Positions 22,927 to 34,000 of a DNA stretch of 45,280 nt are shown one piece after another. Each line of letters starts with the position of its first letter. Within the stretch, counting starts at the first letter, position 1. The DNA lies in the IMG/VR virus record IMGVR_UViG_3300025437_000020, positions 1 through 45,280 of that record, one strand, 5' to 3'. The translations under genes and the position numbers were made by a program. Under the pieces are notes generated by a model. It did no database searches, was not told the DNA's origin, and worked only from the letters and a program-made list of their open reading frames with translations. This DNA is from a virus.

Positions 22927-24140
22927 ACTACAAGAACTTCAATAATTCCAAGGCCCTCGGATTGTGATCCTAGGGCTTTTCCTATTACTGCTCCTGCAGA
23001 TACAGAACTAGCGGCGCATCCATATCCAGGTGTACTACTTGTTACAATTAGATCACCTTTTTTAACATAGCCTAATACTTTGCAAGGAACACGACCTTTT
23101 AATGCAATATAAGGGTGAGTTTCGTCAGATCCGGCGGCAGAATTCATCATATATGCCGGGTTTTTACTTACTATGCCCGCTACCCTTGTATCAGCAAATT
23201 GATTGGTGGTTGTAACTTCTTTTTCACCACCAATTACCAATACAGTGCCTTCCTCATATACAGCATCTGCTTCATAACGTTCTGCCAAATCTGCATAATA
23301 GGCTGCTGTAGCAGTAGCATTAACTACACCAGTCGATGGGTTAAATGTAAATGTAGAATTTGCGTTAACAGTTTGATTACCAGATGATCCGGATGCAAAT
23401 GTAATATAATAATTAGTGTTGTCGGATACCTGTGTTAAATTCAATCCACTTGAATTTAACGATTCAGATGCTGTTCCCCAAAAATAGTATCCGGCAGATT
23501 TGGATGATCCATTAGAATCACAACCTGCTAATGTTATACCTTTTCTTACACCATTTGAAAAATTAGTATAAAGATTTGATGTAGTTTGAGGTACAAGTGC
23601 TCCACCTGTATTATCTAATGTCGTTCCTAATTTTGTTATAGTAACAATAGGAATTCCTCCAACTTCACCTTTGATAATAGGGTAAGAAGTGTTTCCTGAA
23701 TCTTGTTGACCAATATCTTCTTCAAATACCCAAGATGATCGTGAAGATGCACTTTGAGATGGTCCGATTATTGTGTACGCTGATCCGTTGAATAATCTTA
23801 AATAGGAATTATCCCACCATAAATCTCCTGCAACCGACGAATCAGGTGTATTAGATTGAACTCTAATAGATGCTAATCCTTTAAAATTTGCACCATCATA
23901 ACAAAGTTTTAATTGTCCAATTGATGGAGTGTTGTCAAACCAAAGTTGTCCCTGTAACGGTTTTGTAGGAGCTGAATTATTAGAAAAATTTTCTAATAAT
24001 TTTACAAAATTTTCATCAATTACCTGTCCGTATCCTGAATAATTTTTTCCTACAAAGGTTAAATTTGTAGTTGTATCTACAGATGCATCCTGTATAACAG
24101 CAAGTGTTGTTCCGTTTGTTTTGGTGAGTGTATATGGCAT
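22923..24140 (-). CDS. Tail fibre-like structural protein, paralogue A with C-terminal tip module
   Basis: The 405-residue protein shares an N-terminal module (about residues 1-130) with the proteins at 24514-25506 and 25513-26706: GKNYSGYGQ, GQLWFDN, GDLWWDN and IIGP occur in the same order. The middle is Ser/Thr/Asn-rich beta structure. The C-terminal module (about 280-405, starting AERYEADAVYEEG and including KGDLIVTSS) resembles a module found at the end of phage fibre and appendage proteins, and is related to the separate 116-residue protein upstream. It likely forms part of a host-binding appendage. It overlaps thyA tail to tail. No ribosome-binding site is visible before the ATG. Confidence 0.7.
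   Translation of the reverse strand: MPYTLTKTNGTTLAVIQDASVDTTTNLTFVGKNYSGYGQVIDENFVKLLENFSNNSAPTKPLQGQLWFDNTPSIGQLKLCYDGANFKGLASIRVQSNTPDSSVAGDLWWDNSYLRLFNGSAYTIIGPSQSASSRSSWVFEEDIGQQDSGNTSYPIIKGEVGGIPIVTITKLGTTLDNTGGALVPQTTSNLYTNFSNGVRKGITLAGCDSNGSSKSAGYYFWGTASESLNSSGLNLTQVSDNTNYYITFASGSSGNQTVNANSTFTFNPSTGVVNATATAAYYADLAERYEADAVYEEGTVLVIGGEKEVTTTNQFADTRVAGIVSKNPAYMMNSAAGSDETHPYIALKGRVPCKVLGYVKKGDLIVTSSTPGYGCAASSVSAGAVIGKALGSQSEGLGIIEVLVV
22950..22980 (+). terminator. Probable rho-independent terminator after thyA
   Basis: AAGGCCCT 22950-22957 pairs with AGGGCTTT 22972-22979 (one G-U), and GGAT 22959-22962 pairs with ATCC 22967-22970 around the loop TGTG; four T residues end the structure. 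It starts 24 bases after the thyA stop and lies within the C-terminal codons of the convergent fibre gene. Confidence 0.65.
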
Positions 24141-24149
24141 AATTTTATT

Positions 24150-24500
24150 TTATAGTATCAACGCTCGTATAGGATCACTTCCCCATACTTTTTGAGATTT
24201 TCCTACTCCTAGTGCAATAGCAAAAACGTCAGGATGTCCAGGGGGTGTAACTCGGGCAAAACCGTCATCTGTGGCTACTAGTCTATCACCTTTTTGTACA
24301 TCTCCAACTGCTAGTAGTAAAGCAGTTCCTTTAATAAGAACACCAGGACCAGTAGGAGTAGTTACCATAACTCCAATGCCTCGATCGCCTTCTGAGGTTT
24401 TTGTAACATCATTTTTACCACCAAATGTAACAACTGTTCCATCTGGATAAATTTTATCAGCAACATAAGGTTCTACCAATCCTGAATAATTTGTCCCCAT
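24150..24500 (-). CDS. Stand-alone fibre tip-like module (116 residues)
   Basis: The protein is almost entirely a module like the C-terminal part of the 405-residue paralogue: VADKIYPDGTVVTFGGKNDVT corresponds to YEADAVYEEGTVLVIGGEKEVT, and VGDVQKGDRLVATD to LGYVKKGDLIVTSS. AAGGA precedes the ATG, so it is a gene in its own right and not a frameshifted remnant of its neighbour. It may be an assembly cap or a tip subunit that associates with the fibre proteins encoded around it. That role is inference. Confidence 0.65.
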   Translation of the reverse strand: MGTNYSGLVEPYVADKIYPDGTVVTFGGKNDVTKTSEGDRGIGVMVTTPTGPGVLIKGTALLLAVGDVQKGDRLVATDDGFARVTPPGHPDVFAIALGVGKSQKVWGSDPIRALIL

Positions 24501-24513
24501 TTCATTTTCCTTA

Positions 24514-25506
24514 TTATCTATTAAAATTGTACAATATATTTGTAGTAGTATTAGAAGATATTACCTTATCAGCCCATCTTCCAACTCCTGCACTTATTCC
24601 TGCTTCAAAAACCCTTACCTGGTATTTTCCAGGTTGTGTACTCGACGAACATAGTACCCTTGCTTGACTACGTACAGGAACTCCTACTTCAACAGAATCA
24701 GAATTATATAAATTAGATACAGAATTTGTAGAAGTATTTACAGGGAACATAGCATTTAATACAGATGCTATTAAACTATTTTGATGAGTTAAATCGTTAT
24801 ATGATAACCCAGATAAATCTTGACTGTTTGGTGAGTTTACCAACGTTGTCATTTCGATGTTCATTGAAAGATAGTTGTTTAAAATCTTTCCAGAATATTG
24901 TATATCACCTAAAATTGTTAATCCTGCAACTGTAGAAGTTGTTGTACCGGGAGTTATATAATCATAATTAGATGAAGCATTAACATTAAAAGACGAAGTA
25001 GTAATGTATCCTATTGTAGTATCAAAACTATTCAATAGAGTAACGTTTTGATTATTACCGCCGTTATCTTGTATTTTTACACCAGGTAATACCCATCCGT
25101 TTGATCCAACACTACTAGGAAATGCTGGTCCAATAGTTTGTGCGTTTGCTCCGTCATACAATTTTAATTGTTGATTTGTGGTATCCCACCATATGTCACC
25201 TGCTGCCATCGATGGTTGTACATTAGATACTATAGCACCATTAACCGGTTTAAATATTCCATCATAAATTTTTAATTTTTTATTAGTAGTATCGTACCAT
25301 AGTTGTCCTGTAATAGGACTAATCGGTGGTACATCTGATGTGTTTGCAGAATTTGCCAACAATGTAATTAAATTTTCATTGTAGTATTGTCCGAATCCAC
25401 TATAGTTTTTACCAATAAGTGTTAAACTTGTTGTGTTTTGATCAATAGTCCCATCTGGTAATAAAACCAATAATGTTCCATCTGTGTTTAATATTGTGTA
25501 TGCCAT
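24514..25506 (-). CDS. Tail fibre-like structural protein, paralogue B
   Basis: This 330-residue paralogue has the N-terminal module GKNYSGFGQ, GQLWYDTTN, GDIWWDTTNQQLKLYDG and TIGP, followed by a Ser/Thr/Asn-rich region of different sequence and a C-terminal part (VEVGVPVRSQARVLCSSST) not shared with paralogues A or C. It lacks the tip module, which is instead encoded by the next gene downstream. No strong Shine-Dalgarno sequence is seen before the ATG. The variable middle is what would be expected of receptor-contacting parts. Confidence 0.7.
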   Translation of the reverse strand: MAYTILNTDGTLLVLLPDGTIDQNTTSLTLIGKNYSGFGQYYNENLITLLANSANTSDVPPISPITGQLWYDTTNKKLKIYDGIFKPVNGAIVSNVQPSMAAGDIWWDTTNQQLKLYDGANAQTIGPAFPSSVGSNGWVLPGVKIQDNGGNNQNVTLLNSFDTTIGYITTSSFNVNASSNYDYITPGTTTSTVAGLTILGDIQYSGKILNNYLSMNIEMTTLVNSPNSQDLSGLSYNDLTHQNSLIASVLNAMFPVNTSTNSVSNLYNSDSVEVGVPVRSQARVLCSSSTQPGKYQVRVFEAGISAGVGRWADKVISSNTTTNILYNFNR

Positions 25507-25512
25507 TTTATT

Positions 25513-26706
25513 TTACCAAGTGTTTAACGGAGATCTTTTCCAAGTATTTGTTTCTATACAAATATAGACATAATTTGAATCCCAGGCAATTTGACCTGTT
25601 GTACCTATATCAGTAGGACCTGCAGGTGTATGAGATGTTGAGGATATTAATCCTCCACTAACTGTTAATGTACTAGATACATTTGTGGTACCGTATACAT
25701 TTAATCCGTTACCAACCGTTAATGTATTAGACACGTTTGTAGTCCCATATACATTTAATGCATAATTCAACGACGATGTTGATGTGTTGATACTAATTGA
25801 ATTTTTTTGAATAGAAATAGTGTCTACTAAAATTGTATCTGTTGGTCCTTTGGTTTTAAAAACTATTTTTCCGCCTTGTACATTATTAGCGACAATAGCA
25901 TCACTATCTTTTTTATAAAATTGAATGTACTCTGACGATACACCACCGGCTGATTGTATAACAACTCCATTATTGCCTTCGGGATTATTAGTAACTGATG
26001 TTTGATAAACAACTTTTCCTGTTATTATTTGTCCTGTAGGATCATTCTTTAACAAATAATTTGTTGCTGTTTTTCCACCAAGGCTATCTGCATTTATAGC
26101 AGTTCCCACAAATTTTGGAGAGTTAATTGTTGTTAATGTAATACCTGTACTAATACCATTTGCAAATCCAGATAACACTTCAACAGGTACAAACGTTTCT
26201 TTAGAAAATACAGATACAATGTCCCCGTCAATTTTATTTAAAATAACATTATGTGTAGATCCTGAAATATCTTCGATTGTAGAAGAAAATTGCCCTGTTC
26301 CTGGTGTTGAAAGTGGACCTACAATGGTCCAATCTGTGCCATTATATATTTTCAATTGACTTGTAGTAGTATCCCACCATAAGTCACCAGTTTTACCTGT
26401 TGTTGGTGCTGTACCGCTGATATATTGACCGCTTACAGGAGTCCAATTTGTACCGTCATTTACTTTTAAAGTATTTGTACCATTGTCAAACCAAAGTTGT
26501 CCTTGTATAGGATTGGTAGGGCCGGGCGTCGGACCTGCAAAATTTTCTAATAAATGTAGGAAATTTTCAGCAGTCTTAATACCGTAATTAGGATACCCTC
26601 TACCAATTAAATTTAAACTAGTATCTACTATATTGATACCAGGTGGCATATCAGGAACTGTTATTGTTCCATTATTAGGATCAGAATGTTGTAATGTATA
26701 ACTCAT
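25513..26706 (-). CDS. Tail fibre-like structural protein, paralogue C
   Basis: The 397-residue protein has the shared N-terminal module in a diverged form (GRGYPNYG, ENFLHLLENF, GQLWFDNGTN, GDLWWDTTTSQLKIYNG, IVGP). Residues 300-350 contain a tandem duplication of NVYGTTNVSNTLTVGNGL. The C-terminus (GQIAWDSNYVYICIETNTW) matches the end of the collagen-like protein at 27357-28049. A weak GGGAT site lies 7 bases before the ATG. Fibre or appendage function is inferred from this modular pattern and from its place among the late structural genes. Confidence 0.7.
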   Translation of the reverse strand: MSYTLQHSDPNNGTITVPDMPPGINIVDTSLNLIGRGYPNYGIKTAENFLHLLENFAGPTPGPTNPIQGQLWFDNGTNTLKVNDGTNWTPVSGQYISGTAPTTGKTGDLWWDTTTSQLKIYNGTDWTIVGPLSTPGTGQFSSTIEDISGSTHNVILNKIDGDIVSVFSKETFVPVEVLSGFANGISTGITLTTINSPKFVGTAINADSLGGKTATNYLLKNDPTGQIITGKVVYQTSVTNNPEGNNGVVIQSAGGVSSEYIQFYKKDSDAIVANNVQGGKIVFKTKGPTDTILVDTISIQKNSISINTSTSSLNYALNVYGTTNVSNTLTVGNGLNVYGTTNVSSTLTVSGGLISSTSHTPAGPTDIGTTGQIAWDSNYVYICIETNTWKRSPLNTW

Positions 26707-26708
26707 AA

Positions 26709-27320
26709 TTACATCCCGTTAGTAAGACTTTGAATTCTTACTGTATAATCTATTTGTATCATACGATTTAATGATTTTTGTACCGGGTGAAAAATAACGT
26801 GAGTTAACAAATCACCCATACCTGGACCGTCTGGACTGTATGCTCGCAGTCCTAGTTCATCAAATACATATGTTCCGTCTGTGTTTGTTGCATTATCAAA
26901 TGCCGCTTGTCCACTAGGTTCACCAAAATCTAACAAACAACTTACTAAAATATCTGTGTATGCTGTTCCTAATACGTGTCGAACATCCATAAAATTCCTA
27001 GCAGGATCTAAACTAGATGGTTGTTTTGGATCAATGATTTTACTGTAAGTTTCATTGTACAATGTAGAATTAATACCAACTGTATTAGGTGTTAAGTACG
27101 TGATAATTCCAGTTTCATCTACTCGAGTCCCACCATTGCCAAACGCCATTTCAGCAATAGTACCGTAACCTTGATTGCTTAAACTACGTGCTAACGCTAC
27201 TGAAAAGTTTTCGTAGTGTATGGCATTAGATTTATCAATGAATACTTCTTTAGATACAGGATCAAAGATCTTAATATGACCTTTAACTCTTATATTTCCT
27301 TGTTCGTTTGGCTTGTTCAT
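26709..27320 (-). CDS. Conserved virion structural protein (203 residues)
   Basis: I choose the ATG at 27320 (MNKPNEQ), the position where related phage proteins usually begin; an upstream in-frame ATG at 27338 adds six residues. Characteristic segments are VKGHIKIFDP, NAIHYENFSVALA, EMAFGNGGTRVD and TGIITYLTPNT. This is a conserved protein found among tail genes of marine T4-like phages, function not known to me. The late promoter octamer at 27344-27351 predicts transcription starting at 27338, so the choice of start codon decides whether this mRNA has an 18-base leader or none. Confidence 0.65.
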   Translation of the reverse strand: MNKPNEQGNIRVKGHIKIFDPVSKEVFIDKSNAIHYENFSVALARSLSNQGYGTIAEMAFGNGGTRVDETGIITYLTPNTVGINSTLYNETYSKIIDPKQPSSLDPARNFMDVRHVLGTAYTDILVSCLLDFGEPSGQAAFDNATNTDGTYVFDELGLRAYSPDGPGMGDLLTHVIFHPVQKSLNRMIQIDYTVRIQSLTNGM

Positions 27321-27343
27321 GGTGTCTCTTTCTTTCATAATGA

Positions 27344-27351
27344 TATTTATG
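27344..27351 (-). promoter_or_regulatory. Late-type promoter octamer CATAAATA
   Basis: On the minus strand the octamer CATAAATA is followed by TCATTATG. With T4 spacing (last A at -6) transcription would start at 27338, the A of an in-frame ATG of the structural gene. The same arrangement precedes gp25. Confidence 0.55.
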
Positions 27352-27356
27352 CTGTA

Positions 27357-28049
27357 TTAGAATGTGGATACAAAAGCTCTGCGCCAGGTGTTAGGAGCAA
27401 CACATATATAGACAAAATTACTGTCATAGGCAACATTTCCTACTACACCTGTGCTGGTACTACTAGCAGGTACATATACTGCCGCAACACCCGGTCCAGT
27501 AGCTCCAGTTGGACCCAACACCCCTTGTGGACCAGTCGGACCAGCAACATTACTTTGAGGGCCAGTTGGGCCTAGTGGACCAGTTGGGCCTACTGAACTT
27601 GCGCCTGTGGGTCCTGTTGCTCCAATACCAGTAGGTCCTGTAGGTCCTTGTGGACCAGGAGGACCGCCACTTGGGCCAGTCGCACCCTGTGCTCCAGTTG
27701 CTCCAGTGGGACCTGGTACATTACTCGGTGATCCGGTGGGACCAATTGCCCCTTGTCCAGTTGGTCCAGTTGCTCCAGTGGGACCTGGTACATTACTCGG
27801 CGATCCAGTGGGACCAGTTACTCCTTGCCCAGTTGGTCCAGTAGGTCCCGGAACTGTGCTTACTGGCCCTGTTGGACCTGTTGCTCCATTTGTACCTATA
27901 CCAGGAGCACCCTGTGGACCAGTCGGTCCTTGTGGTCCTTGTCCAACTGAAAATGCGGGTAAACGTTTGGCCAATCTATTATCGACCACCATAAAATATG
28001 TTTCACTGGTAGCAGTACTAAGCGTTGGTAATTGATTAATATTTGACAT
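27357..28049 (-). CDS. Collagen-like fibre protein
   Basis: The 230-residue protein has an N-terminal 30 residues including [17 protein letters not shown]-like sequence, then a run of Gly-X-Y triplets from about residue 38 to 190, mostly GPT, GAT and GPQ, with short interruptions such as PSNVP. Such repeats form a triple helix in phage fibres. The last 40 residues ([19 protein letters not shown]) form a small globular end also present in paralogue C. AAGGA within the end of the giant gene precedes the ATG by 8 bases. The trimeric shaft with a C-terminal knob fits an adhesin or appendage on the tail or baseplate. Confidence 0.85.
   Translation of the reverse strand: MSNINQLPTLSTATSETYFMVVDNRLAKRLPAFSVGQGPQGPTGPQGAPGIGTNGATGPTGPVSTVPGPTGPTGQGVTGPTGSPSNVPGPTGATGPTGQGAIGPTGSPSNVPGPTGATGAQGATGPSGGPPGPQGPTGPTGIGATGPTGASSVGPTGPLGPTGPQSNVAGPTGPQGVLGPTGATGPGVAAVYVPASSTSTGVVGNVAYDSNFVYICVAPNTWRRAFVSTF
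27697..27800. repeat. 72-bp tandem DNA repeat in the collagen-like gene
   Basis: A 32-base sequence at 27697-27728 recurs identically at 27769-27800, so the unit is 72 bases, equal to 24 residues or eight Gly-X-Y triplets. The near identity at DNA level suggests recent duplication. It would allow change in shaft length by recombination or slippage. Confidence 0.8.
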
Positions 28050-28053
28050 TTCT

Positions 28054-31000
28054 TTATCCTTCTAATGGAGATCCTGATTGATCTATAATAGCAATTCCTG
28101 TATCATCTTCAAGTGCAGGATCACCTCCGTAATAATAATTATCTGGCAATTCAGCAGGACTATCCTGTAAAAATACAGCCTGTAAAGTATCACTATCTAT
28201 TAACGATAATGTTTTAGTACTGTTAACTTCTGTATTCCAAACTGACGATCTTTCAACCTGACGTTTTACCACAGTTAATTTTATGTCTGGGTAGACACCT
28301 TCAGGAATATTTAATGTAATTTGCTGAGTAGATGTATTAACAGTAAACTCAGGAGGTTGATACTTCAATCCTTTGTATACGTATCCTCTAAATGAATTTT
28401 CTTCCTTAGAATTTTCAAATACCCATACTTCATTTGTTGATGTAACAACAAATGAAGTATTTAATATTCCAGTAACTGGCAAAGAAGTTATGTTATCTAC
28501 AAATCCAACTGAGCTTATTGCAGGACTATCATATGAAACTGAGATGTCTTGATGATACGTTCCTTCTTTGTTTAGCAATCTGCCTCCATAATAAACACTA
28601 ATTTGATCAGTAGCATTTACTATGGTAGATAATGTTATTCCACTATTTACAAATGTTGCTGTATTTGCTAAGCCTGTATAATATTGAACTATATTACTAT
28701 TTGTTGAAATTGTGTAGACTGTACTTGTTGTTGTTAATGTATTTTGTACAAGAATTGTTTCACTGTAAGGAACTGTTTGATCAGTTCCTTGATCAATAAC
28801 TTTTGTATTTTCTTGACTATAGAATTTAGGTGCAGTACCTAATGTACTTCTACGAAGTTGTCCTAATATATTACCATTGACTTTAAAAAACTCAATTCTT
28901 TCTCCATCAATAATTACAACACCAGGAATATTTTTATCAACAATTGGTTGTGTTAATACTGTTGCATCAGCAACATTTATTTCTGTATCTGTAAAAAATA
29001 ATGGACTAGTTAGATAGGTAGTGTTTTGTTTACTCAAACGTTTAAATTGTGTTCTATTAAACAAATCATTGAATATTCTATAACCCAATACCGTGGTGGA
29101 CAAATCAGTACTATTAAATGTTCTAATTACAATTTGATCTTTAGCTCCAATTGTAAATTTATCAGATATTTGGACAGTAACACTGTCATCTAAAATTTCA
29201 AAATCAACAAAATTAACCAAAGGTATACCATTTAGACTTACCCATATATAATTTTCATCTAACACTGGACGACTAATTTTAAATCTATGATTTGAATTTC
29301 CAAAGAATTTTTCTGTTCTCATTAACATATCGTCTTGATCGGTATATGTTATAACTCTAATCTCGCCACTCCAATTGGTATTCCATCCAAAATAATTAGA
29401 ATATGTAGGGGGCGCACATAATAAAAGATTGTTTCCAATAATATCATATTCATAATCTTGTCTAGGAAGATTTGTAGTAGGATAAGATGGTGAAGATGAT
29501 TTATACAAAATTGCTACAACATCACCCGGATTTAGTACTGGTTGTATTATAGTAACAAGGCCAGTGGAATTTACCGAGAAATCAAATCCTCTTAATAATT
29601 CCTGCCCGTTAATGTATGCACGTACATTTTCTAATCCAAAATCATTGGTATCTCCATTATATCCTACAGTATCAGTTATTTGGAATGTATTTGTATTTCT
29701 ATCATACACCTGATAGTAATCGATGTGCGGAGGAACTAATAATTTTCTACCATTACTATCAGCAAAATCAACAATTGCATTGGCTACTTCAGGTTTAATA
29801 TTGCCTGGAGGTTGAGTTAATGCTATTGGAAATTCTGTATATACAGTAGCAGTAGATAGTGTATTAATTTTAATAATCTGTTCGTTAATTTCATTAAATG
29901 TTTTATGATCAGTACCAAAGAACCAAACACTAACTCTGTTTTCACCAGCTGGTAAATTATAAACAATAACAGCCGCTCTACGATTGTTATTATTTGCTGA
30001 AGTCAATACGTATCCATAATTTGATGATGTAGTTACAGCGGATATAGATTGACCGTTAACTGTTACATAAGCAGTCTTAACTGTATTAACACCAGATATA
30101 CTTTGTATTTCAATTGTAGTTTGGTCAGTTACTATGCTTTGAGAGTCTGTTAATCCTGTTTGATTTTCAGTGCTATTGCTACCTATAGTTACTATAGTAT
30201 AACCTAATTTTCCCGACACAGGTTGTGGAGGAATAATTAATTTGTTTAGATCCCAATTAATGTTATACATTGTCGACGAAGTTATATTTGTTGCAGTATA
30301 GCTAAAAATTGTTCCATTATATGTAACCATAACGCTGGCACTATTTGGAGGAACAACACTCATAACTCTAGTCGTAGTCGATCCTGCTACTACATCAATA
30401 TATGATGATACTATAACTGGAGACGCTTGTGGACTCTTTGTGTATACATTAATGCCTAAACTTTCAACAACTTCTCCAGGCACCATTTCTTCTGGAGCAT
30501 AGCTCGTGTTAGGTGTTAAGAATCCATCACCATCGATGATAATATCAGATGGATTAATTCCTAATGCAGTTGTATATCCTAAATCGCCACCTCTTATTGA
30601 ACTGTCTAATACACTAGAATCGGTATTATAACTCCAAAATTCTATTACAGAACCTGTGCTTATAACATTAACTGTGGTAGTATTAATTGTAACTACATTT
30701 GTGATTGGATCTACACCTACAACTTTAGGATTAGTTCCACTAAACACATTAGATGTGGTGTTTATTACTGCTACACTTTGTCCAATTGTAACTCCTGATA
30801 TATCCGATAATTTAATAGTTGATGAAGTACCTGTAGTATTATAGGATCTGTTAGTTGACGTTGTAACTGTATAGAATCCAAAATTGTCATCCCACAATGC
30901 TGTATCATAACCATTGATATCCCATTGGGTAGTGTAATCAAACATCAATCCTGTTATTCTAGTTTTAGGATAATCAATTCCGGTCATTAGTTGTCCTAAA

Positions 31001-34000
31001 TCTAGGCCTGGCATACCAGATGTAGCTGTATAATAATTTTCTATTCTGTCAACAGCATTTAACACACTTTGACTCTTATTATAAGTAACTGATAATACCT
31101 GTCCTAACTTAGGAACATAATTTAAGAATGAAATTTTACTATAATGTTTTGCATAACCATTATAAGTTTTTACATAATTTTTAATTGTATAATCAGAATT
31201 TAATATCAATGATCTGTCAAGAGTAACCACAATCTTAGATTTATCTAACTCGGCTAACCAAGTTAATGAAAACTCCGAATCTGTGCCATTACAATTAAAA
31301 CTATCAGATGTTACGACATTTCCAGCCTGTGATACTTTGCTAGTTCTGTCAAATTTTAATCCAATTGTAGTAGATCTTACTTTGTTATTTGCAATGTATG
31401 GATATGCTGTTGCAGTAGTTATAACTGATCCGCCACCTAATATACTAACCTCGGGTGTGGTTATGTATCCGCTACCTGAATTAATTACTCGAATTTGAGA
31501 AATTGCGCCGGAGCTTACATATGCTTCGGCAGTAGCAGTAGTACCTCCTTCAAGATCTGGATCAGAAATAATTATCTGCGGAGCTTCGGTATATCCTGCT
31601 CCTGAATTTCCTAATGATATTTCAGACACAAAATCAGAGTAATTATCTGCCCAGGATTTCCAAGGATATTGAGAAATATATGAACTACTTGTATCTACTG
31701 TTATAAACTTGTCAGAAGATTTATCATATATTGCAGGTAAATCAAAATCAGTTATAAATGATCCACTAGGATCTGTTAATGTATAATTAGTAGTAAATGT
31801 TCTTATCTGCGTATGATAAGGTTTAACTTCATTTACATAATCTTCATAATAACTACTGTTCTGTAATTTGTATACCAATCGTTGATCCAACCCACCAGCA
31901 TAATTTGTAACATTGATAAATGATGTTTTAAATGCCCAGTCTAATAATTTCTGTTCTGATAGTGCATACTTAACTGCTCTAAAGAATAATAAATTCCAAT
32001 TAACTTTTAAGTCATTTACAAATAAATCTTGTTTCAATGCTGTTAAAATATACAATAATTCAGCATCAGGAGTTTGATCATACAATGTTTGATCGTAGGT
32101 ATTTTCATCATAAGCAAGATTTGTATTTCTAATGTCCCATAAATTAGATGACAACTCTATTGTTCCATTTTGAGAATAAACAATATTATAATCAGAATCA
32201 AATGTTCCGTTGCCAGTATCTATTTTTTCTAATATAACATAATAACCTAATCCTGCATTTTTAACTTTAACATATTGTCTAGTAGATACAGTTATTTCAT
32301 TAAGCTCGTATAATTCATCTATTGTATATGCAATATCTACAAAAGGATTATATGAAGAATCAACCCAATCAATATAATTCCAATATAAAGTTGTATTATA
32401 AGCCTGAGTATGTGATCTTACCCAAGTTTTAAAATCTGTGTCAAATATAAATTTAGTCCATTTACCGTTATAGGTAGAATCGGCCTGTACAATAACAGTA
32501 TAAGGTCTTACTGTTAACTCAGGAGGAACTGTAAAACCACTACCAGCATTCTCAATGTTAACAGAAACAACACGCCCATTTGCATCAATTGTTGTACTAA
32601 TAGATGCAACCGTACTACTGTTGATAGAAACTGTAGGACTAATTTTATATCCATATCCTGGATTATTAATTGTAACACTGGTTATTTTACCATTTTCTAC
32701 AGTACAAGATAATTGTGCTGTGGCAAATAATTGTGTATCAATTAATAATAATGCTTCGTTATCTTCAACCGATTGATCATATTCGTGAGTTGTTACATCA
32801 GGAATTTGTTCTTGTTTATTAAGATTTACAAAACTGTAATTACCTGTAATTCTCTGATCAACCAACACATTGTTTACAAATTCAATAATATTTCTTAGTG
32901 CAGAATATCTATTTTTAAACAAAGTCTGTCTTGGTCTAATACCAATACCATATTTTGCTCTTTCAGACAGTGCAGGATCAGGTACAAGATTTCCCAGGCT
33001 ATCATGACCTATTAAACTATCTATAAGTTTTTTCTCTAGTAATGTGTTAGGTACACTTTCTGCTGACCCTTCTTGTAACAGCAACCATTCAGTATGACGA
33101 GGAATTGTATTATCAATAACATCTGATGTGATGTTTAAATGTATTCTATCATCAACCAATAAGTTTCCAACATTAGCAACTCCGACTGCATCTCTAGATA
33201 ATGCAGAAATATACATTAATCCATATGATTTAGGATTGGTAATTATTTCTGCAACATCAAACGCAGATATTCTTCTATTTTTTACATTAGGAACAGTTGT
33301 TTTATTTTTTACCCAGAAGTAATAATAATTTGTAAATGAATCACTTAATGGATTATAAATTTGTTTAACTGCAACAATATCGTTATTTGGATATTTAGGT
33401 TGTCCACTAATACCATTGCTTAACCCAACAGCGGTATCTGCTAGGCTAGCCCATTGACTAGGTAGTATTGTTGATTCAACCCATTCATATACATCAATAC
33501 TCGAACCTGGAAATAATTTACCCCAATTATTTTTACGGTATTCTACTTCACCTTGTTCGTACCATACATATTTGACTGTTGATAAATCCCACCATAGCTC
33601 TCCAACTTGCTCGTTGGACCAATTTGTATTAGGATCGTTAACTGTGGCACTTGTACCCAATGAATAAACAGCAGGGTCAAAAGAAGAACGATATTTTAAT
33701 TCTTGTTCTGCTAGTCCTGAAATTTTTCCTTTTACAGGATCTATAACTTCAAGATAATCAACAAGTTCTTCATTGAATGCATCAATTAAAGAAACTTTTT
33801 GTATTGTATCTGTTACTACTAAATCGTCTTGAGATCTAATTAAACTCCAGCTTTGGGTACCTGTATTGATTTTATAAAATTGATAGAATGCACTTGTAGC
33901 AGTATCTGGATTTGTATTATTTTTATAAGCTGGAGCTCCTACATAAATGCTATTTGCATTTACAGAAACACTGAAACCAAAATTAGTTCCAGTATTTGTA

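Noticed and set aside
24150-25506. A single fibre gene broken by a frameshift
   Set aside because: The two parts have separate starts, the downstream one with AAGGA, and no remnant sequence joins them. Only comparison with relatives could reopen this.
27697-27800. Repeat array resembling a small CRISPR
   Set aside because: The 32-base repeats lie in frame in a Gly-X-Y coding region and there are only two copies.
27607-28035. Open frame of 142 residues on the plus strand, Gly/Pro-rich
   Set aside because: It is the antisense of the Gly-X-Y repeat region; codon bias of the collagen-like gene keeps it open. No ribosome-binding site or family match.
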